64,000 nt of DNA. Origin: Streptomyces justiciae (lineage in GTDB: Bacteria; Actinomycetota; Actinomycetes; Streptomycetales; Streptomycetaceae). Location: assembly GCF_015163075.1 (NCBI RefSeq), contig NZ_JADDXU010000001.1, positions 806,001-870,000 of the forward strand, read 5' to 3'. The position numbers and the translations under genes are program-made. The notes under the pieces are model-generated. The model did no database searches. It saw nothing but the letters and a program-made list of their open reading frames with translations, and had not been told where the DNA came from. The first letter of the stretch is position 1. Each line of letters starts with the position of its first letter. Positions 53,017 through 61,871 of the stretch are shown piece by piece.

Positions 53017-54302
53017 TCCCGTCCCTTGAACTCCACCGGCCCCGCGTTCATCTCGATCGTGCCGTCCGGATGCAGGACCGGGCGGCGCTCGGTCATGCGG
53101 CCGCTGTACGCCTCGATGTGGTGGATCGCCGCGCCGTCCGCCGAGGTGAAGTCGACGAGGGCGATGGCCACCCAGTAGCGGGTCTTGGTGTTCTCGAAGA
53201 GCGGGACCGTGACGTTCGAACCACGGCCGTCGTCCACGACCACCTGCGCGCCGAAGCTCTTGAAGGACCCGAAGCCGTTGCTGAGGGCGGAGTACGCGCA
53301 CAGCAGGACGTACCCCTGCTGGTCCGGGCGGACGATCCGGACGGTCTCGCGGCCGGGGACCTTGGAGTCGCCGTCGAGCTGGATGTAGGGAGCCTGCTTC
53401 AGCGAGCCGAGGTTCTTGTAGTAGACGACGTCGGCCTTCGGGCCCTTGTCGCCCTTCTCCGGCATCTTCTTCGCGAGGCCGGTCTTCACGATCGTGCCGG
53501 GCGCCTCGGACCCGCCCCGCTGCGCCTTCGACGCGGGCACGAAGAGGGCGTACAGATCGAGGTCGGCACCCCGGCGCCGCCGCTGGTCACTGCCGCCGTC
53601 CCACTCCAGGGCCACGGTGACCACCAGCTCGCGGTCCTGCTTGTCCAGGCTGATCGCGACCTGGCCGCCCTTGTCGAGGCTGACCTTGCCGAGCGGGGGT
53701 TTGACGAGGCTGGTGGGAGCGGCGGCGGGTGCGGGAGCCGGGGGTGTTTTCACGGGCGCCGACGGAGTCTCCGCGGGTTCCTCGGACTCCGACACATCGA
53801 TCCCGAAGTCCGTCGCCAGCCCCGCCAGCCCCTCCGCGTACCCCTGCCCGATGGCCCGCAGCTTCCAGCCGTCGCCCCGCCGGTACAGCTCCATCAGCAG
53901 GACGGCCCGCTCCCCGTCGACCAGGGGCGGCTGCCGGAAGACGACGGGATCGGCACCGTCCTGGACACCCCGCACCTCGACGTCCGCGACCGTGCGGAAC
54001 GTACGCGACAGGTCGTCCGGGTCGCAGCTCGCGACCAGCACCACCCGGTCCACGTCGGCGGGCAGCGCACCCGGGTCGACGGCGATCCGCTCGGGTGCGC
54101 CGGCGTCCGCGGCGAGGTGGCGGACGGCGCCGGACTCGGCGGTGGGCTGGTTGTAGAAGACGAGGTCGGCGTCGGACCTGACCCTGCCGTCCGCGCCGAC
54201 CAGCAGGGCGCTGAGGTCGACCGGATCGCCCGCGGAGCGCAGTTCGGCGGTCAGCGGCCCCGCCCCGACCGCGGTGTTCCCGCCCTTGAGAAGTTCAGGC
54301 AC
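53013..54302 (-). CDS. TerD-family protein with two TerD-like domains
   Basis: A protein of about 429 residues. The N-terminal TerD-like domain (about 5-185) has VDLSALLVGADGRVRSDADLVF, an acidic Ca2+-binding pattern. A Pro/Ala linker (about 200-230) joins a second TerD-like half with VALEWD and ADLDLYALFVP. Two TerD modules are common in Streptomyces. TerD proteins bind calcium and are linked to tellurite/stress response and development, probably at the membrane or in vesicles. The start is uncertain: GTG 54302 (with GGTGGGGG upstream) or GTG 54317. It is convergent with PucR. Confidence 0.78.
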   Translation of the reverse strand: MPELLKGGNTAVGAGPLTAELRSAGDPVDLSALLVGADGRVRSDADLVFYNQPTAESGAVRHLAADAGAPERIAVDPGALPADVDRVVLVASCDPDDLSRTFRTVADVEVRGVQDGADPVVFRQPPLVDGERAVLLMELYRRGDGWKLRAIGQGYAEGLAGLATDFGIDVSESEEPAETPSAPVKTPPAPAPAAAPTSLVKPPLGKVSLDKGGQVAISLDKQDRELVVTVALEWDGGSDQRRRRGADLDLYALFVPASKAQRGGSEAPGTIVKTGLAKKMPEKGDKGPKADVVYYKNLGSLKQAPYIQLDGDSKVPGRETVRIVRPDQQGYVLLCAYSALSNGFGSFKSFGAQVVVDDGRGSNVTVPLFENTKTRYWVAIALVDFTSADGAAIHHIEAYSGRMTERRPVLHPDGTIEMNAGPVEFKGRD

Positions 54303-54494
54303 AGCGACTACCCCCACCCCATCGATGTGACGCCACCTTGTCACATCGGAGGTGGCAGGCAAGGGGGTGCGTCGGTGGACGGGCCCGTCCTGATGAACCA
54401 CCGCGGTCTTGTAGAAGCGGTGCACGGCGTCGTCCGCACTGCGGATGAAGCCGGACTCGGGCGTCCATCAACCCACGTTGAGTAGCGTCTCTGA

Positions 54495-56501
54495 TCAGTT
54501 CAGTGATCCCGTGCGCCACGTGGTGTCTGGCGTGCGAGTTTCCCACCGTGGAGGGGTGGCGTGGGCGTGCAGGTGGAAGCCCGCGCCCAGCGCTGCTCCT
54601 CGTGACCGATGTCGGCCGGTGGCGAGTGTGCTGATCGTCATCACGCTCTGGTGCCGGTGTGCTGCGCGGGGTAGCCGCGTCCGGCCCGTTGATGCGTGTC
54701 CCTCCGGACGCTTGCCCGCCGGGCCTTGCGGCCTGGTGGGGGAGGGTGCCCTGCGTCGCCTGGGCGCGGGGCGTGTGGCACGTGGCCGGGTGGGTCCGGT
54801 CTTGGACCGGTCCTTCCGGCTGGGTTCCGGGGAGGCCGGGGTGACCACCGCCCTGGCCTCAAACTTGTCCACGACGGAGCGGATGATCATGGCGCCACTG
54901 CCGCGGTCCACCACAGTTCTTGTCTGGTGTGTGAGGCCGCGTGCGGCGATTCGCTGCCATGCCCCGGCGTCGCGGTCGCCCTGGTAACCGCAGGAACTGC
55001 AGATGGCCCACTTCCAGCCCGCTGTGGTGGTGTCCGGGGCTTTGCGGTGTCGCAGAGGTACGAGGCACCGCGGGCAGTGCCTCGATGTGTTCTTCGCGGG
55101 CACGGCCACGACGGCGACACCGGCCTCGGCAGCAAGGTGACGCATCCGGTTCACGAGCTGCCCGCGCACCGTCTGGGACATGCGGGTGTTGTGGGCGCGG
55201 CCCATACCGAGCGCTTCCATGGAGCGGAGGTCTTCGACGTAGATCACCGTGGCTCCGGCGGCGATGGCCTGATCGACGGCCCAGCGTGCGGCGGCCCGGG
55301 CCAGAGCGTCGTTGAGGTTCGACCTTTTGTCGCAGACTCGGCGGATCTCGTCCCGCAGGACCTGGTACCGGGTCGTCAGACCGTGCTGTCTGTCGTCCTT
55401 GATGAGCCGCTGGTACTGGTCGGCCTTGGCCTGTAGGTGCTCGAAGTGGCGGCGCAGCCGGTGCTGCTTGGCGAGGACACCGGTGGCGCGGAACATCCCC
55501 CCGCTGCCGAGGGCAGTGATGGTTTTGTCGCCGTCCAGCTGGACGGCCCCGGCGGACAGAAGGGTGTTCAAGCCCCAGTCCACACCGAGCGCGATCGTGT
55601 GACCGGTGCGCTGGGTCTTGCGGACGGGGTGGGTGTATGCGAGATCAGCACGTACCCGCCCGCTGTGGATGCGCAGGGTGGGTAGGTGCAGCACCGCGCT
55701 GACAGGGATGGTTGGCGGTAGCACGATGGGGCAGGCCACCCATGTCCAGTCCTTGTACGACCGGGGGTCGGGGCGGGTGGGCAGTTGCAGCCTCAGCAGT
55801 GCTCGACCCGGATCGCTCTCGTGCCGTTCAATGGTGGCCTGCTGTCCGTCACACGCCGAGAGCAGCAGCATCCGGGCGGTGCTGGGCGGGCTTTCCAACT
55901 CGAAGATGTCTACCGGCAACCGGCCCTGCCTGCGCTCGAAGGCGCTGACCTGCCGGGTCCGGGACCGGATCACACCGGACGGCAGGAACCGGCCGCCGGG
56001 CACCGCATCCCGAACCTGATCCCACTCATCTGCGGTGCGCTTGGCCGGATCCGCGGGCCACGTCATGAGGACGCCTGCGGTCAGATCGGCACGCCACTTC
56101 ACCGACCGCGCAGCCCGTCCGGCCTGCTCCTGTGCCATACGCACGATCCGGTCATTGACCTTGACGCCTTCCGGCGGCGCGACGCTCCAGCCCAGGCGGC
56201 GCAGGGCCATCCATGCCTGCGACGGCAGCTTCCTGCTGCCCGCGTCCTCGCCGGAGGCCAGTACGTCGATGTCGGCGGTGTTCCAGTGTCCGGTGGTCAG
56301 CTCATCAGCCATACCGGATATCAGGCAGGCGGCCCAGCCGACTCGCTTCGTCAGGGCAGAAGCGGACAGAGGCCCGTCGGTCTCCTCGTCAACTGCGGTG
56401 CGCAACAAGCCAGGGGCGCAGGCGGTACGCGAGATCTCGCCTTCGCCGAGCGGCAGCCTTCGGCTCACCCGCGCCCCCTTGTCCGCTCGCGATGCTGTCA
56501 T
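54495..56501 (-). CDS. Large TnpB/OrfB-like RuvC nuclease (IS200/IS605 type), unaccompanied by tnpA
   Basis: A 668-residue protein. The RuvC catalytic residues are all present: Asp308 in LGVDWGLNTLL, Glu423 in VIYVEDLRS and Asp511 in GDRDAGAW. A four-Cys zinc ribbon has Cys476/479 and Cys501/504. TnpB proteins are usually about 400 residues; here the N-terminus is extended by about 120 residues, and a basic Pro/Arg-rich tail covers 560-668. The tail may overlap a guide-RNA region, as in tnpB loci. No tnpA transposase and no CRISPR array are near. An inverted repeat, GATCA/TGATC (54493-54508), spans the stop. Start ATG 56501. Confidence 0.82.
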   Translation of the reverse strand: MTASRADKGARVSRRLPLGEGEISRTACAPGLLRTAVDEETDGPLSASALTKRVGWAACLISGMADELTTGHWNTADIDVLASGEDAGSRKLPSQAWMALRRLGWSVAPPEGVKVNDRIVRMAQEQAGRAARSVKWRADLTAGVLMTWPADPAKRTADEWDQVRDAVPGGRFLPSGVIRSRTRQVSAFERRQGRLPVDIFELESPPSTARMLLLSACDGQQATIERHESDPGRALLRLQLPTRPDPRSYKDWTWVACPIVLPPTIPVSAVLHLPTLRIHSGRVRADLAYTHPVRKTQRTGHTIALGVDWGLNTLLSAGAVQLDGDKTITALGSGGMFRATGVLAKQHRLRRHFEHLQAKADQYQRLIKDDRQHGLTTRYQVLRDEIRRVCDKRSNLNDALARAAARWAVDQAIAAGATVIYVEDLRSMEALGMGRAHNTRMSQTVRGQLVNRMRHLAAEAGVAVVAVPAKNTSRHCPRCLVPLRHRKAPDTTTAGWKWAICSSCGYQGDRDAGAWQRIAARGLTHQTRTVVDRGSGAMIIRSVVDKFEARAVVTPASPEPSRKDRSKTGPTRPRATRPAPRRRRAPSPTRPQGPAGKRPEGHASTGRTRLPRAAHRHQSVMTISTLATGRHRSRGAALGAGFHLHAHATPPRWETRTPDTTWRTGSLN

Positions 56502-56611
56502 CCGATCAACGACACTCCTGTGAAAAGGTCACGCATTCGAATCGCGTGCCCGCGTGCGATCTGAGCGGACCGCAGACCACTGTCGATCCCACAGGAAACC
56601 CGTTAGCCTGT

Positions 56612-56646
56612 GTTCGTTATTCCGATCGCCTGTTGAAATCTCGAAC
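56612..56646. promoter_or_regulatory. IclR operator GTTCG-N25-CGAAC
   Basis: GTTCG (56612-56616) and CGAAC (56642-56646) are separated by 25 bases, with GAAAT directly before the right half. Of 35 positions, 25 match the element at 61872-61906. It lies 62 bases before the IclR start and is AT-rich for this genome. The nearby IclR protein is the natural binder, giving autoregulation. Confidence 0.65.
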
Positions 56647-56708
56647 AACGTGAACGATGCTCGACAGGCGCCGAACTCCACAGACACCTCACAGGGAGGG
56701 GGCCGAAC

Positions 56709-57482
56709 GTGGGACGTCTCGTACCTGCCGTGACCCGGGCTCTCGACATCCTCGAGCTCTTCCTCGACGGCGACGGCACGCTCTCCGCCCCGGACATAGT
56801 GCGCAAGCTCCAGCTGCCGCGCACCACCGTGCACGAGCTGGTCACCACGCTCGCCGCACGGTCGTACATCGTCCCGGTACCGGGTCAGCCGGGACGCTAC
56901 CGGCTCGGCGTGCGTCCGTACCAGCTCGGCAGCCGCTACGCCGAGCAGCTCGACCTCGCCGCCGAGGGCCAGCAGGTCGCCCGCTCGGTCGCCGAGACCT
57001 GCGACGAGACCGTCCACGTGGCCATCCTCGAGGGCACCGACGTCATCTACATCGCGAAGGTCGACTCCACGCACGCGGTGCGCATGGTGTCCGCCGCGGG
57101 ACGCCGGCTGCCCGCCCACTGCACCTCCGTCGGCAAGATGCTCCTGGCCTCGCTGCCCGAGCCGGAGCTGAGCTCCCGCATCCCGGACAACGCGGACCTG
57201 ACCGCGATGACTCCGAACAGCATCACCGACCCGGCCGCTCTGCGCGAGGCCCTCGCCGAGATCCGTGAGCGGGGTCTCGCCGTGGAGCGCCGCGAGTCCA
57301 ACCCGGACGTCTCCTGCGTGGCCGCCCCGGTCCGCGACCGCACCGGCCGGGTCGTGGCCGCGCTGTCGATCTCGGTGCCGATGATCCGCTGGAGCGAGGA
57401 CCGCCGCGAGGAGCTGGAGCAGCTCGCCGCCAAGGGCGCCGTCGAGCTGTCCGAGCGCCTGGGCCACCGGAGCGTGGGATGA
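56709..57482 (+). CDS. IclR-family transcriptional regulator
   Basis: A 257-residue IclR regulator. The N-terminal winged helix (about 5-65) includes TLSAPDIVRKLQLPRTTVHELVT; the effector-binding GAF-like domain (about 80-250) has AHCTSVGKMLLAS and RRESNPDVSCVAAPV. GTG 56709 is preceded by GGGAGGG. It overlaps the sugar lactonase start by four bases (57479-57482), so the two are one transcript. The twin operators at 56612 and 61872 predict regulation of itself and of the sugar ABC importer downstream. The inducer is probably a sugar acid. Confidence 0.88.
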   Translation: MGRLVPAVTRALDILELFLDGDGTLSAPDIVRKLQLPRTTVHELVTTLAARSYIVPVPGQPGRYRLGVRPYQLGSRYAEQLDLAAEGQQVARSVAETCDETVHVAILEGTDVIYIAKVDSTHAVRMVSAAGRRLPAHCTSVGKMLLASLPEPELSSRIPDNADLTAMTPNSITDPAALREALAEIRERGLAVERRESNPDVSCVAAPVRDRTGRVVAALSISVPMIRWSEDRREELEQLAAKGAVELSERLGHRSVG

Positions 57483-58336
57483 CCTCGAAGACGTACGACT
57501 ACGAGGTCGCCGTCCGCGCCGAGGCGACCCTCGGCGAGGGCCCGACCTGGGACGCGGCGACCGGCCGGCTGCTCTGGCTGGACATCCTGGGCGCCCGCCT
57601 GCACACCTACGACCCGGCGACCGGCCACCGCACGGTCCGCGTCACCGACCAGCACGTGGGCGCCGCGAAGCCACGCGCGAACGGCGGCCTGGTCCTCAAC
57701 CTGCGCGACGGCGTCGCCCTCCTCGACCCCGACGACACCTTCCGCTGGCTCCACCACGAGCCGGTCCCGGGCCGCCGCGCCAACGACGCGGCGATCGCCC
57801 CCGACGGCTCCCTCTGGGCCGGCACCATGCGCTACGACGAGGCCCCCGGCGGCGGCACCCTGACCCGCTTCACACCCGACGGCACGGCGGAGACGGTCCT
57901 CGACGACGTGGCGGTCAGCAACGGCACGGGCTGGAGCCCGGACGGCCGCCTGATGTACTACATCGACTCCCCGACCCGCCGCGTCGACGTCTTCGACCAC
58001 GACGCGGGGAAGGTTTCGAACCGCCGCCCCTTCGCCGAGATCGAGGACGGCGCGGGCTTCCCGGACGGCCTCACGGTCGACGCGGACGGCTGCGTGTGGG
58101 TGGCCCTGTGGGACGGTGGAGCGGTACGCCGCTATACGCCGGAGGGCAGCCTGGACCGCGTGATCACCCTGCCGACCCCGAGGGTGACGGCGTGCGTGTT
58201 CGGGGGGAAGGACTTGACGGACCTGTACATCACGACGGCGAGGGTGGGACTGGAGACTCCACACCCGGTGGCGGGCTCGCTGCTGGTGGTACTGGGCGCA
58301 GGGAAGGGATTGCAGCAACCTTCATTCGCCGGGTAA
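57479..58336 (+). CDS. SMP-30/gluconolactonase family lactonase
   Basis: A 285-residue six-bladed beta-propeller. Metal ligands are seen as Glu in TLGEGPTWD, Asn in RRANDAAIAPDGSL, Asn in VAVSNGTGWSPDG and Asp in GFPDGLTVDADG. Such enzymes hydrolyse sugar lactones such as glucono- or galactono-lactone. ATG 57479 overlaps the IclR stop by four bases. The last 15 residues are weakly conserved in type. It is followed by a dispersed repeat and a convergent FAD monooxygenase gene. The sugar cannot be told; the shared operator with the ABC importer suggests the imported sugar or its oxidation product. Confidence 0.87.
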   Translation: MTSKTYDYEVAVRAEATLGEGPTWDAATGRLLWLDILGARLHTYDPATGHRTVRVTDQHVGAAKPRANGGLVLNLRDGVALLDPDDTFRWLHHEPVPGRRANDAAIAPDGSLWAGTMRYDEAPGGGTLTRFTPDGTAETVLDDVAVSNGTGWSPDGRLMYYIDSPTRRVDVFDHDAGKVSNRRPFAEIEDGAGFPDGLTVDADGCVWVALWDGGAVRRYTPEGSLDRVITLPTPRVTACVFGGKDLTDLYITTARVGLETPHPVAGSLLVVLGAGKGLQQPSFAG

Positions 58337-58348
58337 CTGCATGTCCCT

Positions 58349-58377
58349 AAGGGGCGCGGGGAACTGCGCGACCAGCC
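58349..58377. repeat. Dispersed 29-bp repeat, copy 2
   Basis: The exact reverse complement of 38185-38213, starting AAGGGGCGCGGGGAACTGCG. It sits between the convergent lactonase and FAD monooxygenase genes, as the first copy does between two convergent genes. Confidence 0.75.
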
Positions 58378-58400
58378 CCCACCGCCCCGCACCCGACGAA

Positions 58401-59813
58401 CTACCGAAGCCCCGCCGCCTTCAACTCCTCCGCAGTCAAAGGCGGCTCAGCCAAAGTCGCCTTCAACGGCCCCACCAACGCCGCCAACAACACAGACGGC
58501 GCCAACAACACCTCCGCCCGCCGCTCAAGGGACGTCACATCAGTGACCCGGCGAGCGATCCGCCCATTCCCCGTGGCCGTGTACATCAGCCGATCCACGT
58601 ACGCGGCCACGAGCCGGTCCCGCCCCGTGGGCCCCTCCTCCGTCGCCCCGGGATAGAACACGTCCTGCCCGGTAGCGAGGTCCCACGCCGCCCCCACCGG
58701 CCGCGCCACCGCCTTCTGCACCCTCCGAGCCAGTGCGACGGCCCCCCACCCGTGCCGCCGTACGACATCCCGAAGGATCACCGCGCTCTGCGCCCCCACG
58801 GCCAGCCCATGGCCATAAACCGGGTTGTACGCGGCCAACGCGTCCCCGAGCACCGCGAAGTTGTCGGGCCACGCGGGCATCCGCTCGTAGAAGTACCGCC
58901 GGTTGACGGTCGTCCGCGTGAACGCCACGTCGGACAACGGCTCGGCACGGGCGAGGAGTTGGCCGATCAGCGGATGTCGCAACGACTCGCGGGCGAAGCG
59001 GACGAAGTCGTCGCCGGAGGCGTTCGCGGAGGTCGGTTCGCCGCCGCGCGTGCCGTTGAGGGTGACGATCCAGCGGCCGTTCTCGATGGGCAGCAGGAAG
59101 CCCGCGCGGCCGGGACCGTCACCGCGGGCGTCGGACTGGACGTTGACGACCGGGAAGCCGTCACGGGCCTGCTCGGGGGCGAGGTAGAGCCGGCTCGCGT
59201 AGGCCAGCCCGGAGTCGACCTCGCGCTGCTCAGGCGCGGGCAGGCGGAGTTCCGTGAGCCAGCGGGGCGCGCCCGAGCCCCGCCCGCTCGCGTCGACGAC
59301 CAGCCCGGCGTCGATCGTCCGCTCCCGCCCGTCCCGCCCGCGCACCCGTACCCCGGTGACCGCCTCGGAGGTGCCGACGAGCCCCAACACCTCGGTGCCG
59401 TCGAGGAGTTCGACGCGCTCGTCGGTGAGGACCCGTGCCCGGACCGTCGCGTCGAACAGGTCGCGCCCGGCGAGGATGACGTGGTGGGACTCCGGCCAGC
59501 GGCGGAACCAGCCGTGCGCCGACAGCACGACCATGTCCGTGGTGACCGGCGCCCGGCGGGCCCCGGCGGCGCGGAGTTCCGCGGTGACGCCGGGGAGGAG
59601 CTCCTCCAGCGCGTGCACACCGCCCGACCACAGCATGTGGGCGTGCCGGGCCTGCGGCAGCCCCTTGCGGGGCGCGGGCGCCACGGGCAGTTCGTCGCGC
59701 TCCACGACGACGACCCGCTCGGCGAGCCCGGCCAGGGCGGCGGCCACGAGCATGCCGGTGTGCGACCCCCCGAGCACGACGGCGACTCTGGCGGGCGAGG
59801 GTCTTTCATTCAT
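58401..59813 (-). CDS. FAD-dependent monooxygenase/oxidoreductase
   Basis: A 470-residue flavoprotein. The FAD-binding glycine motif is VAVVLGGSHTGMLVAAALAG near the N-terminus, with ribose-binding Glu in VVVVERD; the second FAD contact is FAVLGDALAAYNPVYGHGL. The closest family look is the aromatic-hydroxylase/tryptophan-halogenase-like FAD proteins, but the halogenase Lys and the WxWxIP motif are not seen. It is the third gene of a three-gene module, overlapping the MAB_1171c-type gene by eight bases (ATGAATGA). Substrate unknown. Confidence 0.83.
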   Translation of the reverse strand: MNERPSPARVAVVLGGSHTGMLVAAALAGLAERVVVVERDELPVAPAPRKGLPQARHAHMLWSGGVHALEELLPGVTAELRAAGARRAPVTTDMVVLSAHGWFRRWPESHHVILAGRDLFDATVRARVLTDERVELLDGTEVLGLVGTSEAVTGVRVRGRDGRERTIDAGLVVDASGRGSGAPRWLTELRLPAPEQREVDSGLAYASRLYLAPEQARDGFPVVNVQSDARGDGPGRAGFLLPIENGRWIVTLNGTRGGEPTSANASGDDFVRFARESLRHPLIGQLLARAEPLSDVAFTRTTVNRRYFYERMPAWPDNFAVLGDALAAYNPVYGHGLAVGAQSAVILRDVVRRHGWGAVALARRVQKAVARPVGAAWDLATGQDVFYPGATEEGPTGRDRLVAAYVDRLMYTATGNGRIARRVTDVTSLERRAEVLLAPSVLLAALVGPLKATLAEPPLTAEELKAAGLR

Positions 59814-61113
59814 GCGCGGACATGCTCTCTGCCGGGACGGCCGCGCGGGCGCGTACCGCCTTGATCTCCTCGGGCTTGCGCAGGACCTGGGACACGGCGT
59901 GGATCTCCTGCAGCAGGTAGGTGGTGTCGGGGGCGCTGAGCGGGTCCGGCGAAGTCCGGTGCGGTTCGGCAGCGCCCTGAAGGGCCGTCGCCGCACTTCC
60001 GGCGGAGCGCTCGGTGCCGCCGCCGTCGGGGGAGCGCCGCTCGGCCTCCACCGCGTCCAGGATCGTCACGGCCGCCGCGAGGGCCTGGGCGCGGCCGGGC
60101 GGGAAGCCGAGGGCGAGGGCGGCGTCGTAGGACCGGGTGCGCAGGTGCTCGTCGAGGCGGCGGGCGAGTTGGAGGAGGGTGTCGCGGATGAACGTCTCGC
60201 GGCGGATGAGCCGCATCTCGGGGGTCGCCCGCAGGCCGAGCGGCTCGCGGCTGCCCGCGACGGTCCGCATGAGGCGGGCCAGCGGCGCGAGGCCGCGGTG
60301 GCGGCGGCGGACCAGCCAGCGCTCCTGGAGGTACTGGCCGGCGTGCGGCACGATGAAGCCGACCGCGACGAACGTGGCGGCGATGCAGGCGGCCGAGGGC
60401 GCCACGTTGGTGTTCAGCCAGTCCAGGTCGTGGCCGGTCCAACGGGCCACCACCGCCGTGAGCTTGGCCGCGCTGAACAGCAGGTTCGTCGCGAAGCCGA
60501 TCCCGAGGAAGCGCAGCCCCCAGCGCAGCCAGGCGTCGAGGCCGTCGGTGCGGATCCAGTTCCACACCAGCCGGGACGTGATCAGGCTGGCCACGGTGTG
60601 CGCGGTCAGGTAGAGGAGGATCAGCTCCCGCATGAACGGCGTCGAGGCGTAGTACGTGTCCAGGTCCCGGATCTGCTCCACGGGCACGTCGGCGAGCGCG
60701 AACAGCACCCACAGCGCGGCGACGACGGCCGCGTAGACGGCGACCACCCAGCGGGTCGCGCGGCGCGTCTGGGCGTGGCGTTCGGTACGGCCGTTGCGCC
60801 AGTGCACGACCAGCAGCAGCCAGGACGCGCACAGCGCGGTCAGCAGCGAGTACACCCAGGGCGCGGCGATGTTGGGGACGCCGGTGACGCGGTTGGTCCA
60901 GGCGATGGTGGAGGGGGCCGCGAAGACGAACACCGCGCAGGCGAACAGCAGCAGGCCGCCGACGGCACGCAGCAGCGGGTCCCGCCACAGCTTGAGGATG
61001 CTGGGCAGTTTGATCGCCAGGGCGGCGGTCAGCACGGCCGTGGGCAGCCAGAAGGAGACGTACATCCCGCTGAGGAGGTTCCCCGCGGCCAGGGCGTCGT
61101 AAGGGGTGCTCAC
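59806..61113 (-). CDS. MAB_1171c-family membrane protein
   Basis: A 435-residue protein with about seven transmembrane helices in the first 290 residues (LSGMYVSFWLPTAVLTAAL, LLFACAVFVFAAPS and later helices) and a cytoplasmic helical tail (about 300-435) with LAPLARLMRTVAG. MAB_1171c-type proteins are called putative transporters, without known substrate. GTG 61113 overlaps the metallopeptidase gene by four bases (GTGA), and the 3' end overlaps the FAD monooxygenase by eight. It is the middle gene of the module. Confidence 0.78.
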   Translation of the reverse strand: MSTPYDALAAGNLLSGMYVSFWLPTAVLTAALAIKLPSILKLWRDPLLRAVGGLLLFACAVFVFAAPSTIAWTNRVTGVPNIAAPWVYSLLTALCASWLLLVVHWRNGRTERHAQTRRATRWVVAVYAAVVAALWVLFALADVPVEQIRDLDTYYASTPFMRELILLYLTAHTVASLITSRLVWNWIRTDGLDAWLRWGLRFLGIGFATNLLFSAAKLTAVVARWTGHDLDWLNTNVAPSAACIAATFVAVGFIVPHAGQYLQERWLVRRRHRGLAPLARLMRTVAGSREPLGLRATPEMRLIRRETFIRDTLLQLARRLDEHLRTRSYDAALALGFPPGRAQALAAAVTILDAVEAERRSPDGGGTERSAGSAATALQGAAEPHRTSPDPLSAPDTTYLLQEIHAVSQVLRKPEEIKAVRARAAVPAESMSAHE

Positions 61114-61706
61114 CGCTCGGTGTCCCGGCGTCCGCGGTAGCCCATGGACCGCTCCAGCGGTTCGAGGTGCTGCCGGCCGCCCTGGCCCGACAGATAGGGC
61201 CGGAAGACGGCCGCCAGGCGGTGTCCGAAGTCGTCGGCCTCGGCCTCGTCCGTCTGCCGGGAGCCGTTGCGGGCGGCGACGGTCAGGGCGTCCCTCCAGT
61301 CGGGCTCGCCCGCCAGCGCGCGGGCGGCGGCCGGGCCCACCCCGTGCCGGTGGCCGGCGTGCAGATGCCACAACTCATGGCCGAGGATGACCAGTTGCTG
61401 CACAGCCTCGGCGCGCTCCTCGACGATGACCAGGTCGAAGTCCTGGAACTCCACCCACAGGCCGGTCACTTCGATCTCGTCGGGAAACCGCTCGAACCGC
61501 AGCTCCACGGGCCGCCCGCCCCGGCGGACGCTCATCGCCTCGCACAGCGCCCGGCACACCTCGCGCACCCCGGCCGGCGGCCGCGGCCTGGCCCGCACGG
61601 CGGCACCGAGCTCCCCCGCCAGGTCACGCATCGCGGAGCCGGTCCTCGCCCGCCGCAGCGCCGCGGCGATCCGCCCCGCTCTGGTGCGCGCGCCCGCGAT
61701 GTCCAT
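61110..61706 (-). CDS. ImmA/IrrE-like metallopeptidase protein
   Basis: A 198-residue protein. The zinc motif HELWH occurs in LGHELWHLHAGHRHG, and the acidic residues after it (DEAEADDFGHRLA) give the third ligand, the pattern of ImmA/IrrE (COG2856) peptidases. The N-terminal 60 residues are Arg/Ala-rich helices. These peptidases typically cleave repressors. No XRE regulator gene is next to it within the window. ATG 61706 follows AAGGGGG. It is the first gene of the three-gene module. Confidence 0.8.
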   Translation of the reverse strand: MDIAGARTRAGRIAAALRRARTGSAMRDLAGELGAAVRARPRPPAGVREVCRALCEAMSVRRGGRPVELRFERFPDEIEVTGLWVEFQDFDLVIVEERAEAVQQLVILGHELWHLHAGHRHGVGPAAARALAGEPDWRDALTVAARNGSRQTDEAEADDFGHRLAAVFRPYLSGQGGRQHLEPLERSMGYRGRRDTER

Positions 61707-61845
61707 CGATCCCCCTTCTCACCACCGCACGGCAGTTCGTCCGAGCGTACGCGGCGGGAAGTGTCCACGTCATCGGTTCCGAGGACCGTTCGTACAACTG
61801 AGAACCATCGTCCCCGTCCTGAAAATCCTGTCCGGACCATTGACT

Positions 61846-61858
61846 GGAAAGCGCTTCC
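61846..61858. promoter_or_regulatory. LacI-type operator candidate
   Basis: GGAAAGCGCTTCC has the central AAGCGCTT palindrome that LacI-family operators usually show. It lies 14 bases upstream of the IclR-type element of the sugar importer promoter. No LacI gene is in the window. Confidence 0.4.
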
Positions 61859-61871
61859 TATCTACGGTCCC

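Noticed and set aside
54495..56501. CRISPR-Cas type V locus
   Set aside because: The nuclease is Cas12-like in size, but I saw no regular repeat array and no cas1/cas2 genes.
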